A DNA stretch of 36,405 bases from an uncultured Myxococcales bacterium (GTDB taxonomy: Bacteria; Myxococcota_A; Polyangia; Polyangiales; Polyangiaceae). Both the position numbers and the translations under genes were made by a program. The stretch covers positions 1-36,405 of the forward strand of contig CALFNG010000107.1 in NCBI GenBank assembly GCA_937902985.1. The letters run 5' to 3'. Under the pieces are notes generated by a model that made no database searches, was not told the origin of the DNA, and saw only the letters and a program-made list of their open reading frames with translations. Positions 24,192-31,698 of the stretch are shown here, piece after piece. Numbering within the stretch: the first letter of the stretch is position 1; each line of letters starts with the position of its first letter.

Positions 24192-24665
24192 GTACCGGAC
24201 GGAGATGATCGTCACTTCGACTTCGCCGCTCGGCCGCCGGAAGACAACGGCGTCGCCCTCCTTGCGCTTCAGCAGCGAGCGGCCGAGCGGCGAGCGCCAG
24301 GAGATGTGAAGCTTCGCGAGATCGATCTCGTCTTCACCGACGATCCGGTACGTCGTGCGGATGCCGTCTCCGTCCTCGACCTCGACGTACGCGCCGAAGA
24401 ACACGGCGGTCGCGCCGTCTTCGCGCTGTCCAACGACCGTTGCGCTCTCGAGCCGCCTCGTGAGCCAGTGCATGCGGCGGTCGATCTCGCGGAGCTTCTT
24501 CTTTCCGTAGATGTACTCGGCGTTCTCGCTTCGGTCGCCCTGAGCCGCCGCGTCAGCCACGTCTTGCACGACGACCGGTCGCTGCTTCGACCGCAGCTCG
24601 CCGAGCTCTTTCTGGAGCCGCTTGGCTCCCTCCGGCGTGATGTAGTTCGGCGTGCTGTCCTTCAT
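24189..24665 (-). CDS. greB: Transcription elongation factor GreB/GreA family
   Basis: Gre factors enter the RNA polymerase secondary channel and rescue backtracked complexes by stimulating transcript cleavage. The 158-aa product has an N-terminal coiled coil with 'YITPEGAKRLQKELGEL', the acidic tip region 'AAAQGDRSENAEYIYGKKKL', and a C-terminal FKBP-like domain with 'YRIVGEDEIDLAKLHISWRS', 'PLGRSLLKRKEGD' and 'GEVEVTIISV'. 'ENAEYIYGKKKLREIDRRM' is closer to GreB than to GreA (which usually has 'NAEYhaAKE'). It lies 18 bases after an unknown small gene and is the last gene of a three-gene operon ending in a hairpin. Confidence 0.93.
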   Translation of the reverse strand: MKDSTPNYITPEGAKRLQKELGELRSKQRPVVVQDVADAAAQGDRSENAEYIYGKKKLREIDRRMHWLTRRLESATVVGQREDGATAVFFGAYVEVEDGDGIRTTYRIVGEDEIDLAKLHISWRSPLGRSLLKRKEGDAVVFRRPSGEVEVTIISVRY

Positions 24666-24683
24666 GCGAGCATCCGGCGAACG

Positions 24684-25088
24684 TCACGCGATGGGCCGGG
24701 TCGGCTCCTCGCCCCCCGGCAGCTCCGCGAGCGCCGCTTCGTGGATCAAGACGTCGAGCGCGTAGGCGCGCGCCCCGTGGGCGAGGCCGGCCACCGCGAG
24801 GGCGATCGCGCGTCTCGACGCATCGGCCGGAATGGCGAGCAACGCCCACCGCTCTCCGCTCTCGTCGGGGTCGCGCGGAACCGGCTGCGGGCGACCCCAC
24901 AAGCGCCCCGACTCGACCCGAAGGCGCGTCGCCCCCTCGCAGATGGCCACGGTCGTGCGTCGCGGGCGAACGAGCTCGACGGCTCGCCGCGCGAACGCGC
25001 CGCGATCGAAGCGCTCTTCGCTGGTCTCGTCGACGGCGCGCTCCGACCAGATATCGAGCACGTTCTCGGATTTGAAGAGGGGCGGCAT
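24684..25088 (-). CDS. Small protein of unknown function upstream of greB
   Basis: The 134-aa product has no signal peptide or membrane segment. It begins 'MPPLFKSENVLDIWSERAVD' and has beta-type stretches ('TTVAICEGATRLRVESGRLW', 'RWALLAIPADASRRAIALA') followed by helical 'AHGARAYALDVLIHEAALAE'. I do not recognise a family. The ATG overlaps the stop codon of the larger upstream gene by one base (TGATG), and greB follows closely, so the three are one operon. The tight coupling suggests that it works with the TPR-like protein. Composition is the same as the neighbours', with no sign of recent transfer. Confidence 0.6.
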   Translation of the reverse strand: MPPLFKSENVLDIWSERAVDETSEERFDRGAFARRAVELVRPRRTTVAICEGATRLRVESGRLWGRPQPVPRDPDESGERWALLAIPADASRRAIALAVAGLAHGARAYALDVLIHEAALAELPGGEEPTRPIA

Positions 25089-26974
25089 CAGGGATGGCGC
25101 GAGCGGGCTTCGAGCTCCAGATAGTAGCTCACGAGGTCTCTCTCTCTGTGGCCCATGGCAACGAAGCGCAACACCCTGGCGAACGGCCAGACGTGTGCCG
25201 GCTCTCGCGGACCGAGGGCGTCGGGCAGCACCGGTTGCACCGGCGGGATGAGCATGGCCCAGCGCACGGACTCGGTCGAGTCGAGATCCGCCCAGTGCGC
25301 GCCAAGACGGCGCGCCAGGAGCTCGCTCAAGAAGGCGCCGTTGCGCATGAGCTCTCGCTCGTCTTCGCGCGAACGAACGCGGCCGTCGGAGAGCTTCTCT
25401 CGCAGATAGCGCTGCGCGACTTCGAGGCCCTCGAGATCGGTGTGAAGCTCGACGCCGTGTCGCATCCGCAACTCGCGCCCGAGCTCTCGCGAGAGGAAGG
25501 TGAACGCCAGCCTGGCGGCGGGGGGGGAGCGGGGGGGTTCATCGGTCGCGGGGGCCGGCATTCCCTGGAGGCCTGCCGGAAGGCTCAGCATCTCGACGCG
25601 CTCGACTTCGACCGATGGCGGCGATGACGGCGGCGCGGGCGCAGAAGAGCTGCGCCCCGGAGCGCGATCCGTTGCGCGCGTCGACCAGGCCGCGGTGGCC
25701 GGCACGGGTGCTGGGGGAGGACGGCTCGACCGCGTGATCTTCAGCGCGGCGCGCTTTTCCCGCCCGGACGACGGCGGCGGATCCGCCCCGACGCCCGAAG
25801 GCGCCCGCGGCGCGCGGGGGATGCGGAGCGGCACGCTCGGGATCGCGGCGCCCGCCCCCGCAGAGTGCGTGTTGCTCCGCCCTTCGAGCTCCTCGAGGAT
25901 GAGACGCGCCTGGAGCCTGACCGTCTCGAGGGCCGTCGTGTTGTCGAGGAGATCGCGCGCAAACGCCTTTGCGCGCCGTCCGTCGCCCGCCGCCGCCCAC
26001 GCCTGCGCCGCGAGGAGCTCGAGCTCGTGGAACGTCGGCATCGACGTCGAGAGCGCAGAAATGCGCTCGGCGATCTCGCGAGGTTCCTCCGGGTGCATCC
26101 AGAGCTCGGCCCTCGCGCGGAGATAGGCGGTCCCGGGCAACCGGCCGCTCCGCCTCTCGAGAGCGTCGAGCTCTTCGAGGACCCCATGCACGTCTCCCTG
26201 AGAGAGCCGAACCTCGATCGCCCAGAGCTCCGGATCCGCGAGCGGCCCCTGAAGCGGCTGCTCCCGCGCGGCGAGCGCGGCCTCGAGCCCCGGCAGCAGA
26301 TCGCGGGACGCTGGCGTCCGGTCCGCGCGCTGGCGGAGCCGATCGACCACCTGCTGCCGGTTCGGGCCGGAGCTCGTTCGAAGGCGAGGCGACGCAGGAC
26401 CGAGCCCGCGCATGACGGGTACGAGACGGGGCACGTTTTCGAGAACGACGCGGCGGAACGTACGCTCACCGGGCCGCCGCATCGCCATCAGGTCGACGGT
26501 GGAGAGCAGGACCGGCTCGTCGTCGGCTCGCTCGGCCAGCAGAGCGGCCAGGTGCAGCGCCTGGAGCGTCGCCGGCGCGCCGGCGAGACCGAGATCAGCG
26601 ACGAGCGCCGGGAGATCGAGCCACGCGCCCCGGTAGAGGCCCGTGCCGGGATCGAAGATCTGACCCTCGAAGAGCTCCGCGGGGCCGATTCGATCGACGA
26701 TGCACCGTACGGCGGCTCCCCGCGCATAGCTGCCGACGATCGGCGCGAGGGCGGCGGCGGCCTCCTCCGCGAGGGCCGCCGTGACGCCCTGCTCGGCCAG
26801 TCGAGACTGCGCCTTGCCTGCCGTGGTGCGGTAGGCGGCCTCGCGGTTCGTCCCGGGCCCGGTCGACTGGAGCTCGATATCGCCAGCGTCGAAAAGGGTG
26901 TACTCGGCCTCGAGAAGGCCGCCTTCCGCAGCGACGACGACATGCGCTGCGAGCTCCAGCGTGCAGCGGGACAC
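25088..26974 (-). CDS. TPR-like helical protein of unknown function
   Basis: Starts at GTG 26974; the 628-aa product has no signal peptide. Residues 1-75 may be a small beta-rich domain ('EAEYTLFDAGDIELQST'). The middle (about 200-370) is Ala/Leu/Glu-rich helical repeats resembling TPRs ('LWAIEVRLSQGDVHGVLEEL', 'TAYLRARAELWMHPEEPREI', 'LAAQAWAAAGDGRRAKAFAR'). Residues about 375-475 are a disordered Pro/Ser/Arg-rich linker, and the last ~130 residues are a conserved-looking helical domain with 'LAFTFLSRELGRELRMRHG' and 'VLRFVAMGHRERDLVSYYLE'. No enzyme motif is visible. It is the first gene of the operon with the small unknown gene and greB. The start is uncertain because no good Shine-Dalgarno precedes GTG 26974. 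Confidence 0.65.
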   Translation of the reverse strand: MSRCTLELAAHVVVAAEGGLLEAEYTLFDAGDIELQSTGPGTNREAAYRTTAGKAQSRLAEQGVTAALAEEAAAALAPIVGSYARGAAVRCIVDRIGPAELFEGQIFDPGTGLYRGAWLDLPALVADLGLAGAPATLQALHLAALLAERADDEPVLLSTVDLMAMRRPGERTFRRVVLENVPRLVPVMRGLGPASPRLRTSSGPNRQQVVDRLRQRADRTPASRDLLPGLEAALAAREQPLQGPLADPELWAIEVRLSQGDVHGVLEELDALERRSGRLPGTAYLRARAELWMHPEEPREIAERISALSTSMPTFHELELLAAQAWAAAGDGRRAKAFARDLLDNTTALETVRLQARLILEELEGRSNTHSAGAGAAIPSVPLRIPRAPRAPSGVGADPPPSSGREKRAALKITRSSRPPPAPVPATAAWSTRATDRAPGRSSSAPAPPSSPPSVEVERVEMLSLPAGLQGMPAPATDEPPRSPPAARLAFTFLSRELGRELRMRHGVELHTDLEGLEVAQRYLREKLSDGRVRSREDERELMRNGAFLSELLARRLGAHWADLDSTESVRWAMLIPPVQPVLPDALGPREPAHVWPFARVLRFVAMGHRERDLVSYYLELEARSRHP

Positions 26975-27080
26975 GATGCTTCATCAAAGCACGGCGCCGA
27001 TCCGCTCGTCTTCTCCAAAACGGCCCGCGACCGCCATCGATTGCCAGCCGACCCGCTGGGAGCCGGCCGGGCAGGTCCAT

Positions 27081-27098
27081 GGCGGGCCATGGCCCGCC
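27081..27098. repeat. Perfect 18-bp palindrome between topA and the TPR-like gene
   Basis: GGCGGGCCATGGCCCGCC is its own reverse complement. It lies 11 bases from the 23-bp tandem repeats, in the gap following topA. As RNA it would have no loop, so it is more likely a DNA site or part of the repeat cluster than a terminator. Confidence 0.7.
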
Positions 27099-27108
27099 GA
27101 TGGCGCGA

Positions 27109-27177
27109 GGCTCGGACGGGCGCGAGCCTGCGGCTCGGACGGGCGCGAGCCTGCGGCTCGGACGGGCGCGAGCCTGC
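27109..27177. repeat. Three exact copies of a 23-bp hairpin-forming repeat
   Basis: The unit begins GGCTCGGACGGGCGCGAGCC and ends TGC; copies occupy 27109-27131, 27132-27154 and 27155-27177, followed by a 6-base partial copy. Each unit contains the inverted repeat GGCTCG-(8)-CGAGCC, so each can form a 6-bp stem. The array lies about 48 bases beyond the topA stop and about 135 bases before the next start, and may stop or stabilise topA mRNA. The identity of the copies points to recent expansion. Confidence 0.9.
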
Positions 27178-27224
27178 GGCTCGACGGCCGGCTGCGCCTC
27201 CCTTCGATGGGGCGTCTCAGTTCT

Positions 27225-29714
27225 TCAGAGAGCCGCGGGCGCGGCGGCGGGCGCCGATGCGTGGTCGCCCGCCGGGCCAGCGCCGGGCCCATCGCCCTCG
27301 GAGGCCTCGACCACGGCCCGCTTGTACCCGCACTCCTTGTTGGCGCACGCAATCATCGGCTTGGCGCGCGTACCGCCCATGATGAGGAACGGCGCGGCGC
27401 AGTTGGGGCACGGCTCGTCGATCGGCTTTTGCCAGAGCTTGAAGTCGCACTTGATCGACTCGTTCGTGTAGTTCGAGCAGCCGTAGAACGGGCGCCCGCC
27501 ACGCTTTTTCGAGCGGATCTCGATGATGTCGCCGCCGCACTTCGGGCACTTGACCCCCAGCGGGATCGGCTTGGCGTTCTTGCACTCCGGGTAGCCGGTG
27601 CAGGAGAGGAACTCGCCGAAGCGACCGCTCCGGATCACCATCGGCTTGTTGCACTTGTCGCACGAGATTCCGGTCTCGCGCGGCTGCGTGGGGTTGCCGT
27701 CGGCGCCGAGGTCGCGCGTGCTCTTGCACGCGGGGTAGTTGGCGCAGCCGAGGAACCACCCGTTCTTCGACCAGCGCTTGAGCATCACGCCGCCATCGAG
27801 CTCACACTTCTCGTCGGTCGGCTCGGGATCGGGGTTCCAGCGTTTGCCCTTCTTGCTCAGATCGAGCTGCGACCGGAAGCGCTTGTAGAAGCGCTTCAGC
27901 AAGTCGACCCGGTTCTCTTTGCCCGCTTCGACCTCGTCGAGCTCCTCTTCCATCTTCGACGTGAAGGTGGGATCCATGAAATCGAGCTCGCTCCGGACCA
28001 GCCCGTCGACCACGAACTTGCCGAGCAGGGTGGGCCGGAACCGCGCCCCGTCGATCTTCTCGACGTAGTCGCGCGCCTGCACCTTGCTGATGATCTCGGC
28101 GTACGTGCTCGGTCGGCCGATGCCGCGCTCCTCGAGCTCCCGCACGAGCGTGGCCTCGCTGTAGCGCGGCGGGGGCTGCGTGAACTTCTGTTCGGTGATG
28201 ACCCCGGGAGGCGTGACGAGGTTCAGCGCCTGGCCCTCGTCGAGCTCGGGCAGCGTGGCCTCGGCGTCCTCGGCGAGCAGGTCCTTCGCGCGCGCCGCCT
28301 CGGTGCCGCTGGCGCCGTCGGCGGCCTTCGAATTCGAAGCGCCGTTGGTCTCGGCGTCGCCCTTTTCGTCGTCGCCCTCGCCGGCGAGGGGCGTCGGCTT
28401 CGCGGTCTCGGCCTTGCCGTACGCCTCGAGCCAGCCGCTGAACTTGAGGATACGACCGCTCGCCCGGAGGCCGTATGCAGACGGACCGGAGGCGGGCTTC
28501 GCGTCGATGTCGATGCTCGTCTGGTCGTAGACCGCTTGCGACATCTGCGACGCGACGAAGCGCTCCCAGATCATCTTGTACAGCTTGAACTGCTCGTCCT
28601 TGAGGTGCTTGCGCACGCTCTCGGGGGTCAGGTCCATACCCGTCGGGCGGATGGCTTCGTGCGCGTCCTGCGAGTTCTTCTTCGACTTGAAGACGTTCGG
28701 CTGCGCCGGGGTCCACTCTTTGCCGTACGTCTCGACCACGTAGTCGCGCGCGGCGTTCACGGCGTCGGGCGAGAGGCGCGTCGAATCGGTACGCATGTAT
28801 GTGATGAGGCCGACGGGCCCGCCGTCTTTGCCGAGGTCGATGCCCTCGTAGAGGCCCTGCGCGATCTGCATCGCGCGCTTGGCGCCGAAGCCGAGCCGGT
28901 TCACCGCGTCTTGCTGAAGCTTGCTCGTGGTGTACGGAGCCGGCGCGTTCCGCTTGCGCTCGTTCTTGGTGACCTTGGCGACGGAGAAGCGGGCCTTCTC
29001 GAGATCGGCGCGTACCCTGGCTGCATCGTCGCCGTTCTTGACGGCGAGCTTCTCCCCGTCGCGCGACACCAGGCGCCCGACGAAGGGGCGCGCCGACTCT
29101 TTCGTGTCGCCCGCCCGCTCGGGGATGAGGGACGCCCCGCAGTTCCAGTACTCCTCGGGGACGAACGCCTCGATCTCGCGTTCGCGGTCGACGATGAGTC
29201 GGAGCGCCACGCTCTGCACACGCCCAGCGCTCAGGCCGAAGGCCAGCTTGCTCCACACCAGCGCCGACACGTCGTACCCGACGATGCGGTCGAGAACGCG
29301 CCGGCAGCGCTGCGCGTCGTAGAGGTCTTTGTCGAGCTCGCGCGGGTGCGCGACGCCGTACTCGACCCCCTTCTTGGTGATCTCATGGAACTCGACCCGC
29401 TTCGTCTTCTTCTTGGCTGGCCTGAGCTCGTCGGCGATGTGCCAGGCGATGGCCTCGCCCTCGCGGTCGGGGTCGGTCGCCAGCAAGATTTCGTCGACAT
29501 TTCGGGCGGCCTCTTTCAGGTCCGCGACGACCTTTTCCTTGCCCGGGACGACCTCATACGTCTCTTGAAAGCCCTTTTCGATGTCGATGCCGAGCTTCTT
29601 CGGCAGGTCCTTGATGTGCCCCTTCGATGCAATGACGTCGAACCCCGACCCGAGATACTTCTTGATCGTCTTCGCCTTTGCAGGCGACTCGACGACTACG
29701 AGCGTCTTTGCCAT
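27225..29714 (-). CDS. topA: DNA topoisomerase I
   Basis: TopA relaxes negative supercoils. The 829-aa product starts 'MAKTLVVVESPAKAKTIKKY' (toprim), has the acidic site 'TDPDREGEAIAWHI' (80-93), catalytic Y306 in 'YMRTDSTRLS', and 'EERGIGRPSTYAEI' (528-541). The C-terminus has four topoisomerase zinc ribbons: first C637/C657/C663 (the second expected Cys is D640), then C685/C688/C705/C711, C723/C726/C746/C756 and C769/C772/C790/C795. A charged low-complexity insertion fills about 433-488, between two conserved parts of the core. An AGAGAAG lies upstream of the ATG, and a perfect AT-rich palindrome lies 19 bases before the start. It follows dprA directly, a gene order found in many bacteria. 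Confidence 0.97.
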   Translation of the reverse strand: MAKTLVVVESPAKAKTIKKYLGSGFDVIASKGHIKDLPKKLGIDIEKGFQETYEVVPGKEKVVADLKEAARNVDEILLATDPDREGEAIAWHIADELRPAKKKTKRVEFHEITKKGVEYGVAHPRELDKDLYDAQRCRRVLDRIVGYDVSALVWSKLAFGLSAGRVQSVALRLIVDREREIEAFVPEEYWNCGASLIPERAGDTKESARPFVGRLVSRDGEKLAVKNGDDAARVRADLEKARFSVAKVTKNERKRNAPAPYTTSKLQQDAVNRLGFGAKRAMQIAQGLYEGIDLGKDGGPVGLITYMRTDSTRLSPDAVNAARDYVVETYGKEWTPAQPNVFKSKKNSQDAHEAIRPTGMDLTPESVRKHLKDEQFKLYKMIWERFVASQMSQAVYDQTSIDIDAKPASGPSAYGLRASGRILKFSGWLEAYGKAETAKPTPLAGEGDDEKGDAETNGASNSKAADGASGTEAARAKDLLAEDAEATLPELDEGQALNLVTPPGVITEQKFTQPPPRYSEATLVRELEERGIGRPSTYAEIISKVQARDYVEKIDGARFRPTLLGKFVVDGLVRSELDFMDPTFTSKMEEELDEVEAGKENRVDLLKRFYKRFRSQLDLSKKGKRWNPDPEPTDEKCELDGGVMLKRWSKNGWFLGCANYPACKSTRDLGADGNPTQPRETGISCDKCNKPMVIRSGRFGEFLSCTGYPECKNAKPIPLGVKCPKCGGDIIEIRSKKRGGRPFYGCSNYTNESIKCDFKLWQKPIDEPCPNCAAPFLIMGGTRAKPMIACANKECGYKRAVVEASEGDGPGAGPAGDHASAPAAAPAAL

Positions 29715-29732
29715 CAGTAGCTTCTCTTTCGA

Positions 29733-29748
29733 AATATCGTGCGATATT
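29733..29748 (-). promoter_or_regulatory. Candidate operator palindrome before topA
   Basis: AATATCG-TG-CGATATT is a perfect 7+2+7 inverted repeat, markedly AT-rich in this GC-rich DNA, ending 18 bases before the topA ATG and touching the dprA stop codon. A dimeric regulator, or a supercoiling-sensitive element, could act here. No matching second copy was noticed in this window. Confidence 0.5.
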
Positions 29749-30659
29749 CAGCGATTGTGAGCATCTCGTCGGCGGAAGAAGCCCGGCGGGCCCTCTACTA
29801 GTACGTTCTCCAAAGCAAGCGTCAAGAGCGCGGCGGTGGTCGCCTGGGGGGATAACCCCGCATCTTCGGCGATCGCGTCGGTGTGCCGAGGTTTCGGGGA
29901 CGTCGCCCGTAACGTTGCGGATTCGTGATCAGAAAGCGGCGGCGGCGGCTGCAGTGCGGGAGCGCCGGGGAGGGCATCGGCGCCGCAGTCTGACCGGGGG
30001 CGAATTTGGGCGCGGAGACCGAGCGATTCGAAGAGCGGGGCAAAGGATCGGAGCGGCAGAGCTCCCTCATCGAGGAGCCGGCCCGAACCGTCGAACCTCC
30101 TTAGCCAAGGCGCCGCCGCAACGACCCACAAGGGCTTGCTCGTTCGCTGAGCCCATACGGCGGCGTTGAGCGCCCCCGACGGCTGACCGGCCTGAACGAC
30201 GACTACGGCGTCCGACATTCCGACCAGGTACCGATTGCGGGTGAGGAACGCGCTGGGGGCCGAAAAGGCCTCGCCGAATGGCCAGATCATGGCGCCGGGG
30301 CCCTGGGCAATCTCATCGAACAGGGCCCTGTTTTTTTTCGGAAAACAGCGCTTGTGACCCGTGCCGGCGACGACCCAGGTACGTCCGTTGCTGCTCATGG
30401 CGCCGCGGTGCGCGGCCTCGTCGACGCCGTGCGCCCCGCCCGATACCACCACGACATCGGCCGCCGCGAGCATGGCGGCAAGCTCGTGAGCGAAGCGCTT
30501 CGCGCCCGGGGTCGCAGCCCGCGAACCAACGATGGCGACCGTCCGCGCCGCCTCGATCGTGCCCCCGCTCACCATGATGGAGGCGGGGGGCCGCTCGATG
30601 TTGCGCAGGCGGGAAGGGTACCGGGGATCGAGCAGCGTGAGCTGAACGGGAGGGGCCAT
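29748..30659 (-). CDS. dprA: DNA processing protein DprA/Smf
   Basis: DprA loads RecA on incoming single-stranded DNA in transformation. The 303-aa product has the Rossmann-like core 'TVAIVGSRAATPGAKRFA', 'VVVVSGGAHGVDEAAHRGAM' (usually SGLARGID..AH.GAL), 'TWVVAGTG', 'PSAFLTRNRYLVGMSDAVVV' (P..F..RNR.i.glsd..vV) and 'PSGALNAAVWA' (SGAL.TA...A). The N-terminal SAM/HhH domain is short or absent, since the core begins about residue 9. The end has a DML1-like winged-helix stretch ('DAIAEDAGLSPQATTAALLTL'). The Gly/Val/His changes in the SGLARGID motif make it a divergent member. A run of eight A's encodes 'PKKN' near residue 108. It is 33 bases upstream of topA, on the same strand. Confidence 0.92.
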   Translation of the reverse strand: MAPPVQLTLLDPRYPSRLRNIERPPASIMVSGGTIEAARTVAIVGSRAATPGAKRFAHELAAMLAAADVVVVSGGAHGVDEAAHRGAMSSNGRTWVVAGTGHKRCFPKKNRALFDEIAQGPGAMIWPFGEAFSAPSAFLTRNRYLVGMSDAVVVVQAGQPSGALNAAVWAQRTSKPLWVVAAAPWLRRFDGSGRLLDEGALPLRSFAPLFESLGLRAQIRPRSDCGADALPGAPALQPPPPLSDHESATLRATSPKPRHTDAIAEDAGLSPQATTAALLTLALENVLVEGPPGFFRRRDAHNR

Positions 30660-30753
30660 CTCCTCTCATCGACCGTCGGTCGCGCCGGTTGCCGCTCGGC
30701 CCTCGATCGCGCGCCGCCGAAGCGCGCCCGCAGCCGGGATCGCGCGCCGCTGC

Positions 30754-31548
30754 TTACTTGTTCTTCGAGTAGACCTGGACCGCGACCGGACCGCTGCCCG
30801 CTTGCGCGAACACATCGAGCCGGTACTGCAGCGGGAACATCAGGACGGGGCACATCGGGCTCGGCGCGCCGCCGATGACGGGCGTGTTGTTGTGGGTCAA
30901 GTCCTGCCCGGCCAGGGTGTTCACCAGCGTCAACAAGTTGAGGTCCAGGTTCTTCACGGCGCCGAGCGGCGAGAAGCCGACGACCGTGTAGCACTTGCCG
31001 GCTTGCATCGTGACCAGCATGACCACGTGCTGGCCTTCGGTCATGTTTTGCTTCAGCTGGTCGCCTTCGGGCTGCATGCCAGGCGCGAGACGGAAGGCCT
31101 GGGCTTTCAGGCCGACATCGGTGAGATCACCGATGCCGCCCGGCGTCACCGTCTGGCCGCCGAGCGCACCTTGCAGGCCGTTGAGGATACCCTGCAAGCT
31201 GTTGGGGTCGGTGGGCGCGAGCGTCCCGGTGGGCGCTGCGGTCGGCGCGGTCTGCGCCTGTTGAGGCATCGGCTGGGCGGTCGGGTATCCCGCGGGCTGT
31301 GTCGGATACCCTTGTGGCTGCGCCGTGTATCCCGCGGGCGGCTGCTGCGCGGGATAGCCGGGCGGGTAGCCCGGCTGCGCCGGATATCCAGCGGGCGGCT
31401 GGCCGACCGTCGCCGCGCCGTTGGCCGTCGTGGGCTGCGCGTTGCTGCTGCCGCCGCACGCCGCGGCGAGCGGAACGACCGCCATCGCGCCGAGCGCGAC
31501 CACCGACCAAGCCTTGACGCGTCTTCCTCGACCTGCATTCTCGTTCAT
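30754..31548 (-). CDS. Lipoprotein with YPxQP-type repeats
   Basis: ATG 31548 has a very good Shine-Dalgarno (GGAGGAGG) 8 bases upstream. The 264-aa product has a lipoprotein signal, 'AWSVVALGAMAVVPLAAAC', with Cys at residue 31. Residues about 45-90 are Gly/Tyr/Pro/Gln-rich short repeats ('GYPAQPGYPPGYPAQQPPAG', 'YTAQPQGYPTQPAGYP'), probably a flexible surface-reaching linker. The C-terminal ~130 residues are a compact domain with 'QHVVMLVTMQAGKCYTVVGF' and 'CPVLMFPLQYRLDVFAQAGS', two Cys possibly forming a disulphide, and a terminal beta strand 'GPVAVQVYSKN'. No family is recognised. The next gene upstream on the same strand, 150 bases away, is the zinc-ribbon/GYF protein. Confidence 0.75.
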   Translation of the reverse strand: MNENAGRGRRVKAWSVVALGAMAVVPLAAACGGSSNAQPTTANGAATVGQPPAGYPAQPGYPPGYPAQQPPAGYTAQPQGYPTQPAGYPTAQPMPQQAQTAPTAAPTGTLAPTDPNSLQGILNGLQGALGGQTVTPGGIGDLTDVGLKAQAFRLAPGMQPEGDQLKQNMTEGQHVVMLVTMQAGKCYTVVGFSPLGAVKNLDLNLLTLVNTLAGQDLTHNNTPVIGGAPSPMCPVLMFPLQYRLDVFAQAGSGPVAVQVYSKNK

Positions 31549-31556
31549 TGGAAAAG

Positions 31557-31564
31557 CCTCCTCC
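31557..31564 (-). promoter_or_regulatory. Strong Shine-Dalgarno of the YPxQP lipoprotein
   Basis: GGAGGAGG, complementary to the 16S rRNA 3' end over its full length, lies 8 bases before ATG 31548. It is the best Shine-Dalgarno noticed in the window, suggests high expression, and settles the start against the upstream in-frame GTG/ATG region. Confidence 0.75.
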
Positions 31565-31698
31565 GATCGCCTTCGATTCGCGGCACGATGCACGGCCGAA
31601 CCGCGGGCGAAACGATACCTGTCGTTCGACGTGACGGCGAGGGTCCGATTCAGTTGGCTGACCCGGTGCCCGACTCGACGGCCCCGCGTCGTCGCGGC

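Noticed and set aside
27109-27177. CRISPR-like array
   Set aside because: The copies are directly adjacent with no spacers and there are no cas genes; it is a simple tandem repeat.
26898-29720. 940-codon open frame on the plus strand
   Set aside because: It is antisense to topA, which is certain from its motifs. The translation is Leu/Val/Arg-rich with no family similarity.
30331-30338. Programmed frameshift in dprA
   Set aside because: The frame downstream matches DprA without a shift, and no stop or alternative product requires one; kept only as a possible slippage site.
30708-30753. Terminator after the YPxQP lipoprotein gene
   Set aside because: The inverted repeat GCAGC...GCTGC is short and bulged and there is no T-run; the region also has a direct repeat GATCGCGCGCCG that gives false pairing.
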